From: UBA12545 sp051024685
Lineage (GTDB): Bacteria; Bacillota; DSM-521; Neomoorellales; Neomoorellaceae
Direction: 5' to 3'
Length of the DNA: 36,107 nucleotides
Assembly: GCA_051024685.1 (NCBI GenBank)
Contig: JAZHPA010000027.1
Location: 1-36,107, forward strand
In this document: in pieces, positions 1 to 7,353 of the stretch
Position numbering within the stretch: position 1 is the stretch's first letter
How the letters are laid out: every line of letters begins with the position of its first letter
The notes under the pieces: generated by a model
Told to the model about the DNA's origin: nothing
Databases searched by the model: none
Seen by the model: only the letters and a program-made list of their open reading frames with translations
Program-made: the position numbers and the translations under genes

Positions 1-85
1 CAAGCGCTAGTTTGGCCCGCGAGGGAGGCCTTTGCGAGCGAAAGCCAAGCCGGCCTGGGATCAAAACTGGGGATACGTCAGGCGC
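1..85 (-). repeat. Intergenic repeat, copy A (window edge)
   Basis: The reverse complement of this stretch matches about 36015-36099 almost base for base; I see only a few differences, such as GGCCGGC against GGCCTGC. A diverged third copy is at 4827-4889. The shared core contains GGCTTTCGCTCGC followed by CTCGCGGG and can fold through TTGGC/GCCAA. No protein frame is conserved between copies. This copy begins at base 1 and may continue outside the window. Confidence 0.85.
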
Positions 86-100
86 CGGCGGTTATCCTTT

Positions 101-322
101 TTAACTCCGGTATTCTATGGTTTTTTGCCGTACCAGAACGTCGTAAAGGAAGCTGGCCCTGCTTAATTTGTCAACCTGCACTTCTGCAGGAGTGCAGGCT
201 AGAGGTTCAATAGGTTGCATTACCTTGGCTAAAGCTTTGCCCAGCACTTCATAGCGGCGATACAGGGGCATTTCTTTAACCTCCGGCAGCACCCAGAACA
301 CCCCAATTATATGATACCACAT
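101..322 (-). pseudogene. C-terminal remnant of a nucleotidyltransferase-domain protein
   Basis: This frame encodes 73 residues. From about residue 11 it reads like the C-terminal half of a small polymerase-beta-type (MNT) nucleotidyltransferase: a beta strand, then ERRYEVLGKAL-like and MQPIEP-like segments, and an end resembling the family's SRASFLYDVLxxxxxIEY tail. The N-terminal half, with the GSxARG motif and catalytic Asp pair, is absent. The first ten residues (MWYHIIGVFW) do not look native, and the sequence directly upstream is a run of hairpins rather than coding DNA. The simplest reading is a gene whose 5' part was replaced or lost at an insertion or deletion point near 310-325. The family assignment is from memory of its pattern and is moderate in strength. 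Confidence 0.5.
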
Positions 323-463
323 TCTGTAAGGGAGTCGAACCTCTGCCCCACCTTGCCGCTTTCCGTTTTGATTAGCGGCCCCCTTGCCTCACGCCCGCTT
401 ATGACTTCCCTAGTCAGCTCAACCGCTGCTTAACCCGGGTTGGCAACTGTCCAACGGGACTTC
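323..463 (-). other. Run of three hairpins, possible structured RNA or mobile-element end
   Basis: Read on the minus strand, this holds three consecutive hairpins. They are a GTTGG/CCAAC stem extended by CCC/GGG (434-458), a TGACT/AGTCA stem (about 401-415), and a GCCGCT/AGCGGC stem (355-378). It then ends in a segment resembling a tRNA T-loop, GGTTCGACTCCC (about 330-341). It does not complete a tRNA cloverleaf and I find no open frame. It lies between the spoVT terminator and a gene lacking its 5' half, so it may be the surviving 3' end of an inserted element. Candidates are the end of a TnpB-type element with its guide RNA, or an intron. The identity is not established. Confidence 0.35.
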
Positions 464-493
464 TAAAAAAAACAAGCCCCTTTTTTAAGGGGC
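464..493 (-). terminator. Intrinsic terminator of spoVT
   Basis: On the minus strand a 7-bp stem GCCCCTT/AAGGGGC with an AAAA loop is followed by TTG and eight T residues. It lies 30 bases past the spoVT stop codon. Confidence 0.9.
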
Positions 494-523
494 ACGGTGA
501 GATCCCGTTTGGAGTTGGAGTTG

Positions 524-1087
524 TCACTGTTCCATTTGCTTGGCCAGAAAGCTCGCGGCCGTCTCCGCCAGCTTAAGTTCCATCTCCCCCATCTTTACAT
601 TGGGGTCCTTAGAGCAGAGGATAACAGCTCCGATGGGGTCCCCTTCAGCTATGATGGGTGCGATGACTTCAGCCGAGAATTTGCAACCCTCACCCTCGGT
701 ATCTATAGGGCAATCCTTACACAGAAGGTGCTCGCCAGGGTTATTGATGAGCACCGGCTTGCGTTCCTCCATGACTTTCTCCACTGCTGGGCCAATGGGT
801 TTATCCAGAAATTCCTTCTTGGGGGCACCGGCTACGGCAATGATGTTGTCCCGGTCGGCGATGCAGGCTATGTGGCCAATGGCCTCATGAAGGGAGTCGG
901 CATATTCCTTAGCGAAGTCCCCCAGTTCACCAATGGGAGAGTATTTCTTTAAAATCACTTCTCCTTCCCGGTCCACGAAAATCTCCAGCGGATCACCCTC
1001 GCGGATGCGTAAGGTGCGGCGTATTTCCTTGGGTATTACTACGCGCCCTAGATCATCGATGCGGCGAACAATACCTGTAGCTTTCAC
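524..1087 (-). CDS. spoVT: Stage V sporulation protein T, AbrB-family regulator
   Basis: SpoVT is a forespore DNA-binding regulator that adjusts sigma-G-dependent genes and affects spore germination. The 187-residue protein starts with the AbrB-type swapped-hairpin DNA-binding domain (residues 1-50, MKATGIVRRIDDLGRVVIPK). It continues with a GAF-like domain (about 55-180), the arrangement and length of the family. The start is GTG, preceded by a GGAGG/GGGGGG ribosome site. A sigma-G-like promoter lies about 60 bases upstream and a strong terminator follows, so it can be transcribed alone. Its place directly downstream of mfd matches B. subtilis. Confidence 0.97.
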   Translation of the reverse strand: MKATGIVRRIDDLGRVVIPKEIRRTLRIREGDPLEIFVDREGEVILKKYSPIGELGDFAKEYADSLHEAIGHIACIADRDNIIAVAGAPKKEFLDKPIGPAVEKVMEERKPVLINNPGEHLLCKDCPIDTEGEGCKFSAEVIAPIIAEGDPIGAVILCSKDPNVKMGEMELKLAETAASFLAKQMEQ

Positions 1088-1145
1088 TGCTGTTTATCCC
1101 CCCTTTTCCTCCCCTGGGTGGCCTTGTAATGTTAACTTTTACTGT

Positions 1146-1175
1146 TAGTATATAACCCCTCCCAGGGGTTTATTC
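1146..1175 (-). promoter_or_regulatory. Sigma-G-like promoter of spoVT
   Basis: On the minus strand GAATA (1171-1175) and TATACTA (1146-1152) are separated by exactly 18 bases, close to the sigma-G pattern GMATR-N18-CATWHTA. B. subtilis spoVT is sigma-G controlled, which supports the reading. The spacer is a perfect small inverted repeat, AACCCCT-CCC-AGGGGTT on the plus strand (1154-1170). Confidence 0.7.
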
Positions 1176-1193
1176 ATGTTTTCTTTAACCGGC

Positions 1194-4100
1194 CTACGCC
1201 CGGCTCATCTCCTTAATGCAGCTCAAAATCTGTTCCAAGAGCTTTAAGATGCCGTGCTGGTCCAGATCCCTGATCCGTACCCGGATGCTTAATCCCCCTG
1301 CCGAGGAAAAAGATAGTCTTTTTGGAAATAGTTGGGATAACTGAAGCAGTTTCTCTCCCTTCAGGTGATTGCCGCCGCCGAACTTCAGCTCCACTTCACC
1401 GGCGCGCTGCTGAACGTGCAGGATGCCCAGCTCCCCGGCCAACAGCCGGATGCGGGTCATGAGGAGGAGGTTTTCCGCGGCCCTAGGAGGGGTACCAAAG
1501 CGGTCGATTATTTCGGCCGTAATTTCCTCCACCTCGGCCACCTCTTTGGCGGCCATGAGGCGCTGGTAGAACTCCATTTTGAGGGCCGCATCGGGAATGA
1601 AGTCGTCGCTCAAATAGGTGTCCACATTTAACTCTACATTGGCTCCCCGTGCCTGTTCCTGGGCGGGCAACCCCTGCCCCCGCAGCTTGCGCACGGCCTC
1701 CTCCAACAGCTGGCAGTAAAGGTCGAAGCCCACCGCCAGCATGTGGCCGTGTTGTTCCGGTCCCAGGAGATTGCCGGCCCCCCTGAGCTGCAGGTCCCGC
1801 AGGGCGATCTTGTAGCCAGAACCCAGGGCGGTAAACTCTCGAATGGCGGCCAGGCGCTTTTCCGCCACTTCCCCTAACACCTTATCCGGCCGGTAGGTGA
1901 AGTAGGCATAGGCCAGGCGGTTGGTGCGGCCCACCCTCCCCCTGAGCTGGTAGAGCTGGGCCAGGCCCAGGGTATCGGCTTCATCCACAATGAGGGTATT
2001 GACGTTCTGGATATCCAGCCCGTTTTCAATGATGGTGGTGCAGACCAGGACATCGTAGTGGCCATCTATAAAATCCAGCATAATGCGTTCCAGCTCTTCC
2101 TCCGCCATCTGGCCGTGGGCCACAGCGATGCGGGCCTCCGGCACCAGCTGTTGCAGGGTAAAGGCCACCCGGTCGATGTCGGCCACCCGGTTGTGGACGT
2201 AATAAACCTGGCCGCCGCGATCCAGTTCCCGCTTGATGGCCTCCCGCACCAGCTCCGGGCTGTACTCCACCACGTAGGTCTGCACCGGAAAGCGGTCCTC
2301 GGGCGGCGTCTCGATGAGGCTCATGTCCCGCACGCCGGCCAGAGCCATGTGCAGGGTGCGGGGGATGGGAGTGGCCGTCATGGTGAGTACATCTACCGTG
2401 TAGCGCAGTTGCTTGAGCTTCTCTTTATGGGCCACCCCGAACCGCTGTTCCTCATCGATGATGACCAGGCCCAGGTCCTTAAAAGCCACGTCGTTGGAAA
2501 GGAGCCGGTGGGTGCCGATAATGATATCTATATCCCCCCGGGCCAGGGCGGCGATGGTTTCGCTTTGCTCTCTGGGGGAGCAGAAGCGGCTCAAAACCGC
2601 TACCTTGATGGGATAGGGGGCAAAGCGCTGCGTAAAGGTGGTATAGTGCTGCTGGGCCAGGATGGTGGTGGGCACCAGCACGGCCACCTGTTTGCCGTCC
2701 ATGACCGCCTTAAAGGCCGCCCGCAGGGCCACCTCCGTCTTGCCGTACCCCACATCGCCGCACAAAAGGCGGTCCATGGGTTTGGGCCGCTCCATGTCGG
2801 CCTTGACTTCGGCAATGGCCTTGAGCTGGTCCGGTGTTTCGGTATACGGGAAGGCTTCTTCAAACTCCCGCTGCCAGGGGGTATCCCTGGAAAAAGCGTA
2901 CCCCTGCACCGTCTCCCGGGTGGCATAAAGGGTGAGGAGTTCCTCCGCCATGGCCCGTACCGCCTCCTGCACCCGGCCCTTAACCTTGGCCCACTCGTTG
3001 CCGCCTAAACGGTAAAGGCGGGGGACGTGGCCCTCGGCTCCGATATATTTCTGCACCAGGGAGATCTGGTCAACGGGGACATAGAGGCGGTCGTTGCCCG
3101 CATACTGGATGAGAAGGTAGTCTTTTTTTACGCCTCCCACTTCCAGCTGCTGGATGCCTAGGTAGCGCCCGATGCCGTGGTGGACATGGACGACGTAATC
3201 CCCTTCCTTGAGGTCGGTGAAGGAGCTTATCTTGCCCCCTTCCCGGGATATCTTCTGGCGCCGGGGCCGTCGCACAGGGCCGTAGAGCTCGGTATCCCCC
3301 AGGATGACCAGTTTGGCCTGGGGCCAGCTAAAGCCCTGGCGCAAGCTGCCCGGTACCACTGCCACCTGGCCGGGCTGGGGTGGAGCGGAAATATCCTTCA
3401 AGGAAACGGTCTCCAGCCCTTCCGCGGCAAGGTTCTGGCGCAGGGCCTCAATGCGGCCGGGGTCGGCCACCATGAGCACAATGCGGTAGTTTTGCCGGCG
3501 CCAGCGGCCCAGCTCCTGGGCTAGGAGGCTGACCTTGCCCTGGAAGGCAGGGATGCTTTGGGCTCCCACGCCGATGGTTTGGCGTACCTGGAGACCGGCC
3601 CGCCTGGGCAGGAGGGTGAAATAAAGGCGCTGGTATTTGGCGACAATATTTTCCAGTTCCTCCACCGTAGCGTAGGCCAGACCCTGGGAGGGCAGGGCCA
3701 AGCCGCCCTCCAGCATTTGGGTGAAGATCTCTACGCGCTGCCTCTCCAAGCGCCTGGCCTCTTCCTTAAGCCTGGCCGGTTCGTCGAGAATGATGAGGGG
3801 CGGCCGGGCAAAATACTCCAGAAGGCTGGCCTGATGGGGATAGAAAAAAGCCTGCAGCGGGATTACCCCTTCCGGCCAGTCTCCGGCTTCCAACCTGGCT
3901 ATTAAAGAACCCAGGCGCTCTTCCAGTTCCCGGGCCGCCTCGGGCCGCGTCTTTCTTAACTTTCCCAGAGTCTGCTGGAATTCGTTCCGGAGAAGTTCGA
4001 GGCCCGGCCGCGGGTCTTCAGGCGCCACTGTTTCCATCGCCGGGGTAATTACGGTTTCCTGCACTTCATGCACCGAACGCTGGGTAGCAGGGTCGAAGGG

Positions 4101-4718
4101 GCGCAGGGAATCGATCTCGTCGCCGAAAAACTCAATTCTGACCGGCCCTTCAGCCCCCAGGGGATAGATATCGATGATGCCGCCCCGGACCGCCAAATGA
4201 CCGGGAGCCTCCACCATCTCTTCGCGGCGGTAACCAAGCCGCACCAGGCGCTCAAGGAGTTCCTCCCGCTCCACAGTCTGGCCCACCTGCAGGGTCATCA
4301 GGGCCCGGGAGAAAACCTCCCGGGGCGGGAGTTTGCCCGCCAGGGCCCCGATGCTGGTGACCAGCACCCGGACCCGGCCGTGCACCAGGTCCTCCAGCAC
4401 CCGGATGCGCTGGGCAGGTACTTCCGGGCTGTGGGCATAAACGCCCAGGGGCAAAAGTTCCGCCGCCGGCCAGTAATCAATGCCCCCACCCGGCCAGAAG
4501 GCTTCCACATCGGCGGCCAGACGCTGGGCCTCCTCCGGGCCGGCGGTAACCACCAAGAGGGGTTGGAATTCGTCCGCCATGGCCGTCACCCAGAGGCCCT
4601 TCAGGCCGTCCGGTAAATCGTAGAGCTGCTGTTCCGGCAACCCCTTGCGCAGGCCTTCCGCCAAGATGTGAAATTGTGCACTATCTCTAACAATTTGTAA
4701 TAATCCGTGGTTGTACAT
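1194..4718 (-). CDS. mfd: Transcription-repair coupling factor Mfd
   Basis: Mfd removes RNA polymerase stalled at DNA lesions and recruits UvrA. From the chosen ATG the protein is 1174 residues, a normal family length. Visible parts in order are a UvrB-like N-terminal module, the RNA-polymerase-interaction domain near residue 510 (VVHVHHGIGRYLG), and a RecG-like helicase with Walker A GYGKTE (about 650) and DEEQ box (about 750). After these come the helicase motifs around QLRGRVGR and the C-terminal TRCF domain. The frame stays open to 4805, but those 29 extra codons overlap the promoter and have no family counterpart. The ATG at 4716-4718 with AGGGA just upstream is therefore preferred. The gene lies between a PrsW-like gene and spoVT. 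Confidence 0.97.
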   Translation of the reverse strand: MYNHGLLQIVRDSAQFHILAEGLRKGLPEQQLYDLPDGLKGLWVTAMADEFQPLLVVTAGPEEAQRLAADVEAFWPGGGIDYWPAAELLPLGVYAHSPEVPAQRIRVLEDLVHGRVRVLVTSIGALAGKLPPREVFSRALMTLQVGQTVEREELLERLVRLGYRREEMVEAPGHLAVRGGIIDIYPLGAEGPVRIEFFGDEIDSLRPFDPATQRSVHEVQETVITPAMETVAPEDPRPGLELLRNEFQQTLGKLRKTRPEAARELEERLGSLIARLEAGDWPEGVIPLQAFFYPHQASLLEYFARPPLIILDEPARLKEEARRLERQRVEIFTQMLEGGLALPSQGLAYATVEELENIVAKYQRLYFTLLPRRAGLQVRQTIGVGAQSIPAFQGKVSLLAQELGRWRRQNYRIVLMVADPGRIEALRQNLAAEGLETVSLKDISAPPQPGQVAVVPGSLRQGFSWPQAKLVILGDTELYGPVRRPRRQKISREGGKISSFTDLKEGDYVVHVHHGIGRYLGIQQLEVGGVKKDYLLIQYAGNDRLYVPVDQISLVQKYIGAEGHVPRLYRLGGNEWAKVKGRVQEAVRAMAEELLTLYATRETVQGYAFSRDTPWQREFEEAFPYTETPDQLKAIAEVKADMERPKPMDRLLCGDVGYGKTEVALRAAFKAVMDGKQVAVLVPTTILAQQHYTTFTQRFAPYPIKVAVLSRFCSPREQSETIAALARGDIDIIIGTHRLLSNDVAFKDLGLVIIDEEQRFGVAHKEKLKQLRYTVDVLTMTATPIPRTLHMALAGVRDMSLIETPPEDRFPVQTYVVEYSPELVREAIKRELDRGGQVYYVHNRVADIDRVAFTLQQLVPEARIAVAHGQMAEEELERIMLDFIDGHYDVLVCTTIIENGLDIQNVNTLIVDEADTLGLAQLYQLRGRVGRTNRLAYAYFTYRPDKVLGEVAEKRLAAIREFTALGSGYKIALRDLQLRGAGNLLGPEQHGHMLAVGFDLYCQLLEEAVRKLRGQGLPAQEQARGANVELNVDTYLSDDFIPDAALKMEFYQRLMAAKEVAEVEEITAEIIDRFGTPPRAAENLLLMTRIRLLAGELGILHVQQRAGEVELKFGGGNHLKGEKLLQLSQLFPKRLSFSSAGGLSIRVRIRDLDQHGILKLLEQILSCIKEMSRA

Positions 4719-4740
4719 GGTCCCTCGCTGTCCATACCAG

Positions 4741-4773
4741 AAAAAGGCCCGCTGCTTACAGGGGCCCCTTTTT
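4741..4773 (-). promoter_or_regulatory. Terminator-like hairpin in the mfd leader
   Basis: The mfd leader between the predicted start site (about 4769) and the ATG can form a GC-rich stem, GGCCC/GGGCC, whose 3' arm runs straight into TTTTT. This has the shape of an attenuator. It could also be a leftover terminator for the upstream gene, since the A-rich 5' side would extend the stem in read-through RNA. Confidence 0.35.
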
Positions 4774-4775
4774 TC

Positions 4776-4805
4776 ATTATAAGCCAGCCGGACTCCTGCC
4801 GTCAA
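4776..4805 (-). promoter_or_regulatory. Sigma-A promoter of mfd
   Basis: On the minus strand TTGACG (4800-4805) and a perfect TATAAT (4776-4781) are separated by 18 bases. The start site would be near 4769, about 50 bases before the mfd ATG. Confidence 0.75.
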
Positions 4806-4826
4806 GGCAAGGCGGTCCTGAGTTAG

Positions 4827-4889
4827 CCCCAGTTTTTATTCCAGGCCTGCTTGGCTTTCGCTCGCTCCAAAAACCCTCGCGGGCAGGAC
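4827..4889 (+). repeat. Intergenic repeat, diverged copy B
   Basis: This stretch shares the block CCAGGCCTGCTTGGCTTTCG plus CTCGC and, after a variable spacer, CCCTCGCGGGC with the repeats at both window ends. It lies in the 292-base space between the mfd start and the PrsW-like gene. The rest of that space (4890-5010) is GC-rich, and I recognise nothing in it. Confidence 0.75.
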
Positions 4890-5010
4890 TTTTGCTCGGC
4901 CTCAAAGCTTAAGGCGGGGTTCCCTCATCTGCTGGCCTCCTTGTCCATAGGGGCGGTCGTGGCCCCCCTGTCTTCAACCCCGCCGCCCTTCCCTTCAGGC
5001 GCCGCTCCCG

Positions 5011-5415
5011 CTACCGGTCGGGGCTATTGTTCCCTTTGCGGTGTAAGCGGAAAACAGCCGCGTTCCAGACAAAATGGAGAATGAACCCGACACCCCACGC
5101 TAAAACGGCCTGCCCGCTGCTTTCCCAGAGGCCGGCAGCCGCTACGCCGAAGAGGGCATGCCCCCCTACGGCCGCCAGGGCGGCACCCCGCCGGGCCCTC
5201 TTAAGCTCCCACGCCGCCTCCGCCAGGCCGAAAGTGAAGTGCACCACCAGCAGGGGGGCTCCCCAGGCCAGGGCTAGACCCGTCTTCAAAGCTTCCTCCA
5301 GCAAGGGGCCCCAGAGGAGGGTGTCGAATTTCAGAAAAGAAAGTAAAAACCGGTTGCCTGCCCACGCCAGAGCAGCCGCCACCAGGCCCGTCAGCAGGTA
5401 TGCTCCTTCTAACAA
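5011..5415 (-). CDS. Small PrsW-like intramembrane protease family protein
   Basis: This is a 134-residue, strongly hydrophobic protein with four or so membrane segments. It carries the spaced motifs of PrsW/CPBP-type glutamic intramembrane proteases: EExxK (E40, E41, K44), FGxxE (F62-E66), GH (H86), and HxxxN (H114, N118). PrsW of B. subtilis cleaves an anti-sigma factor, but this protein is much shorter and its substrate is unknown. The start used is a TTG that overlaps the pth stop by a few bases, so translation is probably coupled to pth. A GTG at residue 12 cannot be excluded. In B. subtilis this position (between pth and mfd) holds fin, an unrelated small regulator. Confidence 0.7.
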   Translation of the reverse strand: MLEGAYLLTGLVAAALAWAGNRFLLSFLKFDTLLWGPLLEEALKTGLALAWGAPLLVVHFTFGLAEAAWELKRARRGAALAAVGGHALFGVAAAGLWESSGQAVLAWGVGFILHFVWNAAVFRLHRKGNNSPDR

Positions 5416-5972
5416 TTAAAGCGGTTCATAACCTCCTCCATGTCGCCCCCCTCCAGCCAGAAGCGGGCGGCCTTCGCAGCCTTCAGGAGCACCGGGCCGA
5501 CCAGGGACCATTCTTCGTCCGTGAAGGGCTCCAGGACATAATCCGCCGGGTCTTGGCCCGCCGGGGGGCGGCCGATGCCGATCCTCACCCTGGGGACCAT
5601 GTCGGTGCCCAGGGCCGACAGCACCGAACCCAAGCCTCTATGCCCCCCTGAGCTGCCCTTGGCCCTTACCCGCAGCCGGCCGGGCTCCAGGTCCAGGTCG
5701 TCCAGGAGAACCAGGATATCCCCCGCGCCGATTCCGTACCACCGGGCCAAGGGGGCGACGGCCTGCCCGCTCAAGTTCATAAAGGTGAGGGGCTTGACCA
5801 GGAGCACTCGCTCTTCCCCCACGCGGCCGGTGCCTACGAGGGCCTCGTTTTTCTTCCGGCTAAGGTGGATGCCCAGGTCGTCGGCCAATAGGTCCAGAGC
5901 CATGAAGCCGGCATTATGGCGCGTCGTCTCATAACGGGGCCCGGGATTGCCTAGACCCACCACCATTTTCAC
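5409..5972 (-). CDS. pth: Peptidyl-tRNA hydrolase
   Basis: Pth releases tRNA from prematurely dropped peptidyl-tRNA. The 187-residue length is typical. Family signatures are clear: GLGNPG at the N-terminus (N9), TTRHNAGF with the catalytic histidine H19, FMNLSG (N66), and DDLDLEPG with the catalytic aspartate D91. The usual GGHNG is GGHRG here (R112), a substitution at a substrate-binding asparagine. It follows rplY by about 45 bases and overlaps the next gene, consistent with an rplY-pth operon as in Bacillus. Confidence 0.97.
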   Translation of the reverse strand: MKMVVGLGNPGPRYETTRHNAGFMALDLLADDLGIHLSRKKNEALVGTGRVGEERVLLVKPLTFMNLSGQAVAPLARWYGIGAGDILVLLDDLDLEPGRLRVRAKGSSGGHRGLGSVLSALGTDMVPRVRIGIGRPPAGQDPADYVLEPFTDEEWSLVGPVLLKAAKAARFWLEGGDMEEVMNRFNC

Positions 5973-6016
5973 AGCTTATCCTCTCCGCCAGCTCGAAGTT
6001 TTATGCGGCCCCGGTC

Positions 6017-6640
6017 CTAGGAGGCGCCTTCCTCAGCCTGTTCTTCCCCTTCTTCGCCGGTCTCTTCGGCCTCGGAGCCTCTGACACTGACGACGGTGGC
6101 GATGAGGCCGGTGGGTTCCGAAAGAATGGTTACTCCTCGCGGCGGGGTAAGATCGGCCACCGTCAGGTGGTCGCCGATATCCAGGCTGCTTACATCCGCC
6201 GTGATGGCCTCCGGCAGGTCTTCAGGCAGGCATTCCACTTCCACCTCATTAAGGCCGTGCTGCAGAATGCCGCCGACCTTAACACCTCGGGGCTCCCCTT
6301 CCAGCACTACCGGTACGGTAGTAGTGATCTTTTCCCCGGCCGGTACCTGGTAAAAGTCGATGTGTACTAATTCGCCCCGGATGGGGTGGCGCTGCACTTC
6401 CCGCACCAGGGCAGTATATTCCCTGATCCCACCGTTTTCTTCCAGCTTCACCTGGACCAGCGCCCTTTCTCCTTCCCGCCCCAGGACTCTTTTCATCTCC
6501 TTAAGGTCGACCTCCACCGGCAGGTTGCCCACCTCCCGGCCGTAAAGTATTCCTGGGAGTAGGCCCCGGCGGCGCAGGCGCCCTGCCGGTCCTTTCCCTA
6601 CACCTTCCCTGACCCGCAGAGTCAAGCACGGTTTTTCCAT
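6017..6640 (-). CDS. rplY: Ribosomal protein L25/general stress protein Ctc
   Basis: This 207-residue protein has the two-domain CTC/TL5 form of L25. An N-terminal 5S-rRNA-binding barrel (about 1-95) is followed by a beta-rich C-terminal domain (about 96-185) and an acidic, glutamate-rich tail. It has an ATG start with GGAG eight or so bases upstream. Its place between prs and pth is conserved in Bacillus, where ctc is a stress-regulated gene. I see no sigma-B-type promoter in the 104 bases upstream, which are shared with the divergent PRC-barrel gene. Confidence 0.95.
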   Translation of the reverse strand: MEKPCLTLRVREGVGKGPAGRLRRRGLLPGILYGREVGNLPVEVDLKEMKRVLGREGERALVQVKLEENGGIREYTALVREVQRHPIRGELVHIDFYQVPAGEKITTTVPVVLEGEPRGVKVGGILQHGLNEVEVECLPEDLPEAITADVSSLDIGDHLTVADLTPPRGVTILSEPTGLIATVVSVRGSEAEETGEEGEEQAEEGAS

Positions 6641-6744
6641 TTATATCCACTCCTTTCCCTTTAGTAATTCTCTCACCCGGCTAACGAGCAGGCATAAAAT
6701 CGGCGACACCCGCATACCCATGTTCTATCCGGGAGGTGAGAAGC

Positions 6745-7353
6745 TTGTACCACAGGAGTAAAAAGCTCGCCGGCATGCCGGTCATCAGCCTGGCTGACGG
6801 GCAAGCCCTGGGCCGCATAAGACGCCTGCTCATAGATCACCAGAATTTGGCCATTGCCGGCCTGATCCTGGACCGCAAAGGGTGGTTCAAGGAACAGGCG
6901 GTGATCCCTTACAGCCACGTCAACCACGTGGGCAGCCATGCCGTAACCGTAGACCAGGCATCGGCCGTAGTGAAGTTGAGTTCGGTGCCGGAACTGGAGA
7001 ATCTGGCCAAGAACCCGATACCCCTTCTGGGGGCCAAGGTAATAACCGAAGACGGAGCCGTGCTGGGAGTGGTCGAAGATTTCTTCTTCCAACCCCAAGA
7101 CGGCAAGATACGCTATTTGGAATTAAAAGGCCACCTGCTGCAAGGCAAAAGCCAACTGCCGGCCGAGGTCATTCGTACCTGTGGCCGCGACGCCCTGATA
7201 GCCCAGGCAGGAGCGGAGAACTCCCTTAAGCGCCCTAAAAGCCTCGCCTCCCTGGCCCGCTGGGAAAGGGCCGCGGCCGCCGGGGAGAAAATAAGCCACC
7301 GCCTGAGCAGCTACCTCCAGCGCCTGCCCTGGAACAACAAAAACGACGGGTAG
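6745..7353 (+). CDS. PRC-barrel domain protein
   Basis: This plus-strand gene encodes 202 residues with two PRC-barrel repeats. The first (about 5-75) reads LAGMPVISLADGQALGRI and the second (about 90-160) reads LLGAKVITEDGAVLGVVEDF. A basic, Ser/Lys-rich tail follows. PRC barrels occur in RimM, photosynthetic reaction centres and many uncharacterised Firmicute proteins that bind RNA or protein; the role here is unknown. A GTG at 6736 is possible, but it lies inside the strong GGGAGGTGAG ribosome site, which is correctly spaced for the TTG at 6745. The gene interrupts the conserved prs-ctc pair, and its stop codon touches the prs stop codon with no bases between. Confidence 0.85.
   Translation: MYHRSKKLAGMPVISLADGQALGRIRRLLIDHQNLAIAGLILDRKGWFKEQAVIPYSHVNHVGSHAVTVDQASAVVKLSSVPELENLAKNPIPLLGAKVITEDGAVLGVVEDFFFQPQDGKIRYLELKGHLLQGKSQLPAEVIRTCGRDALIAQAGAENSLKRPKSLASLARWERAAAAGEKISHRLSSYLQRLPWNNKNDG

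Noticed and set aside
323..345. A tRNA or tmRNA 3' end (GGTTCGACTCCC)
   Set aside because: The flanking bases do not pair into a proper T stem or acceptor stem, and there is no CCA or cloverleaf.
2058..3008. A 316-codon open frame opposite mfd
   Set aside because: It lies wholly inside mfd, and the low-complexity His/Gly/Leu composition is typical of an antisense shadow.
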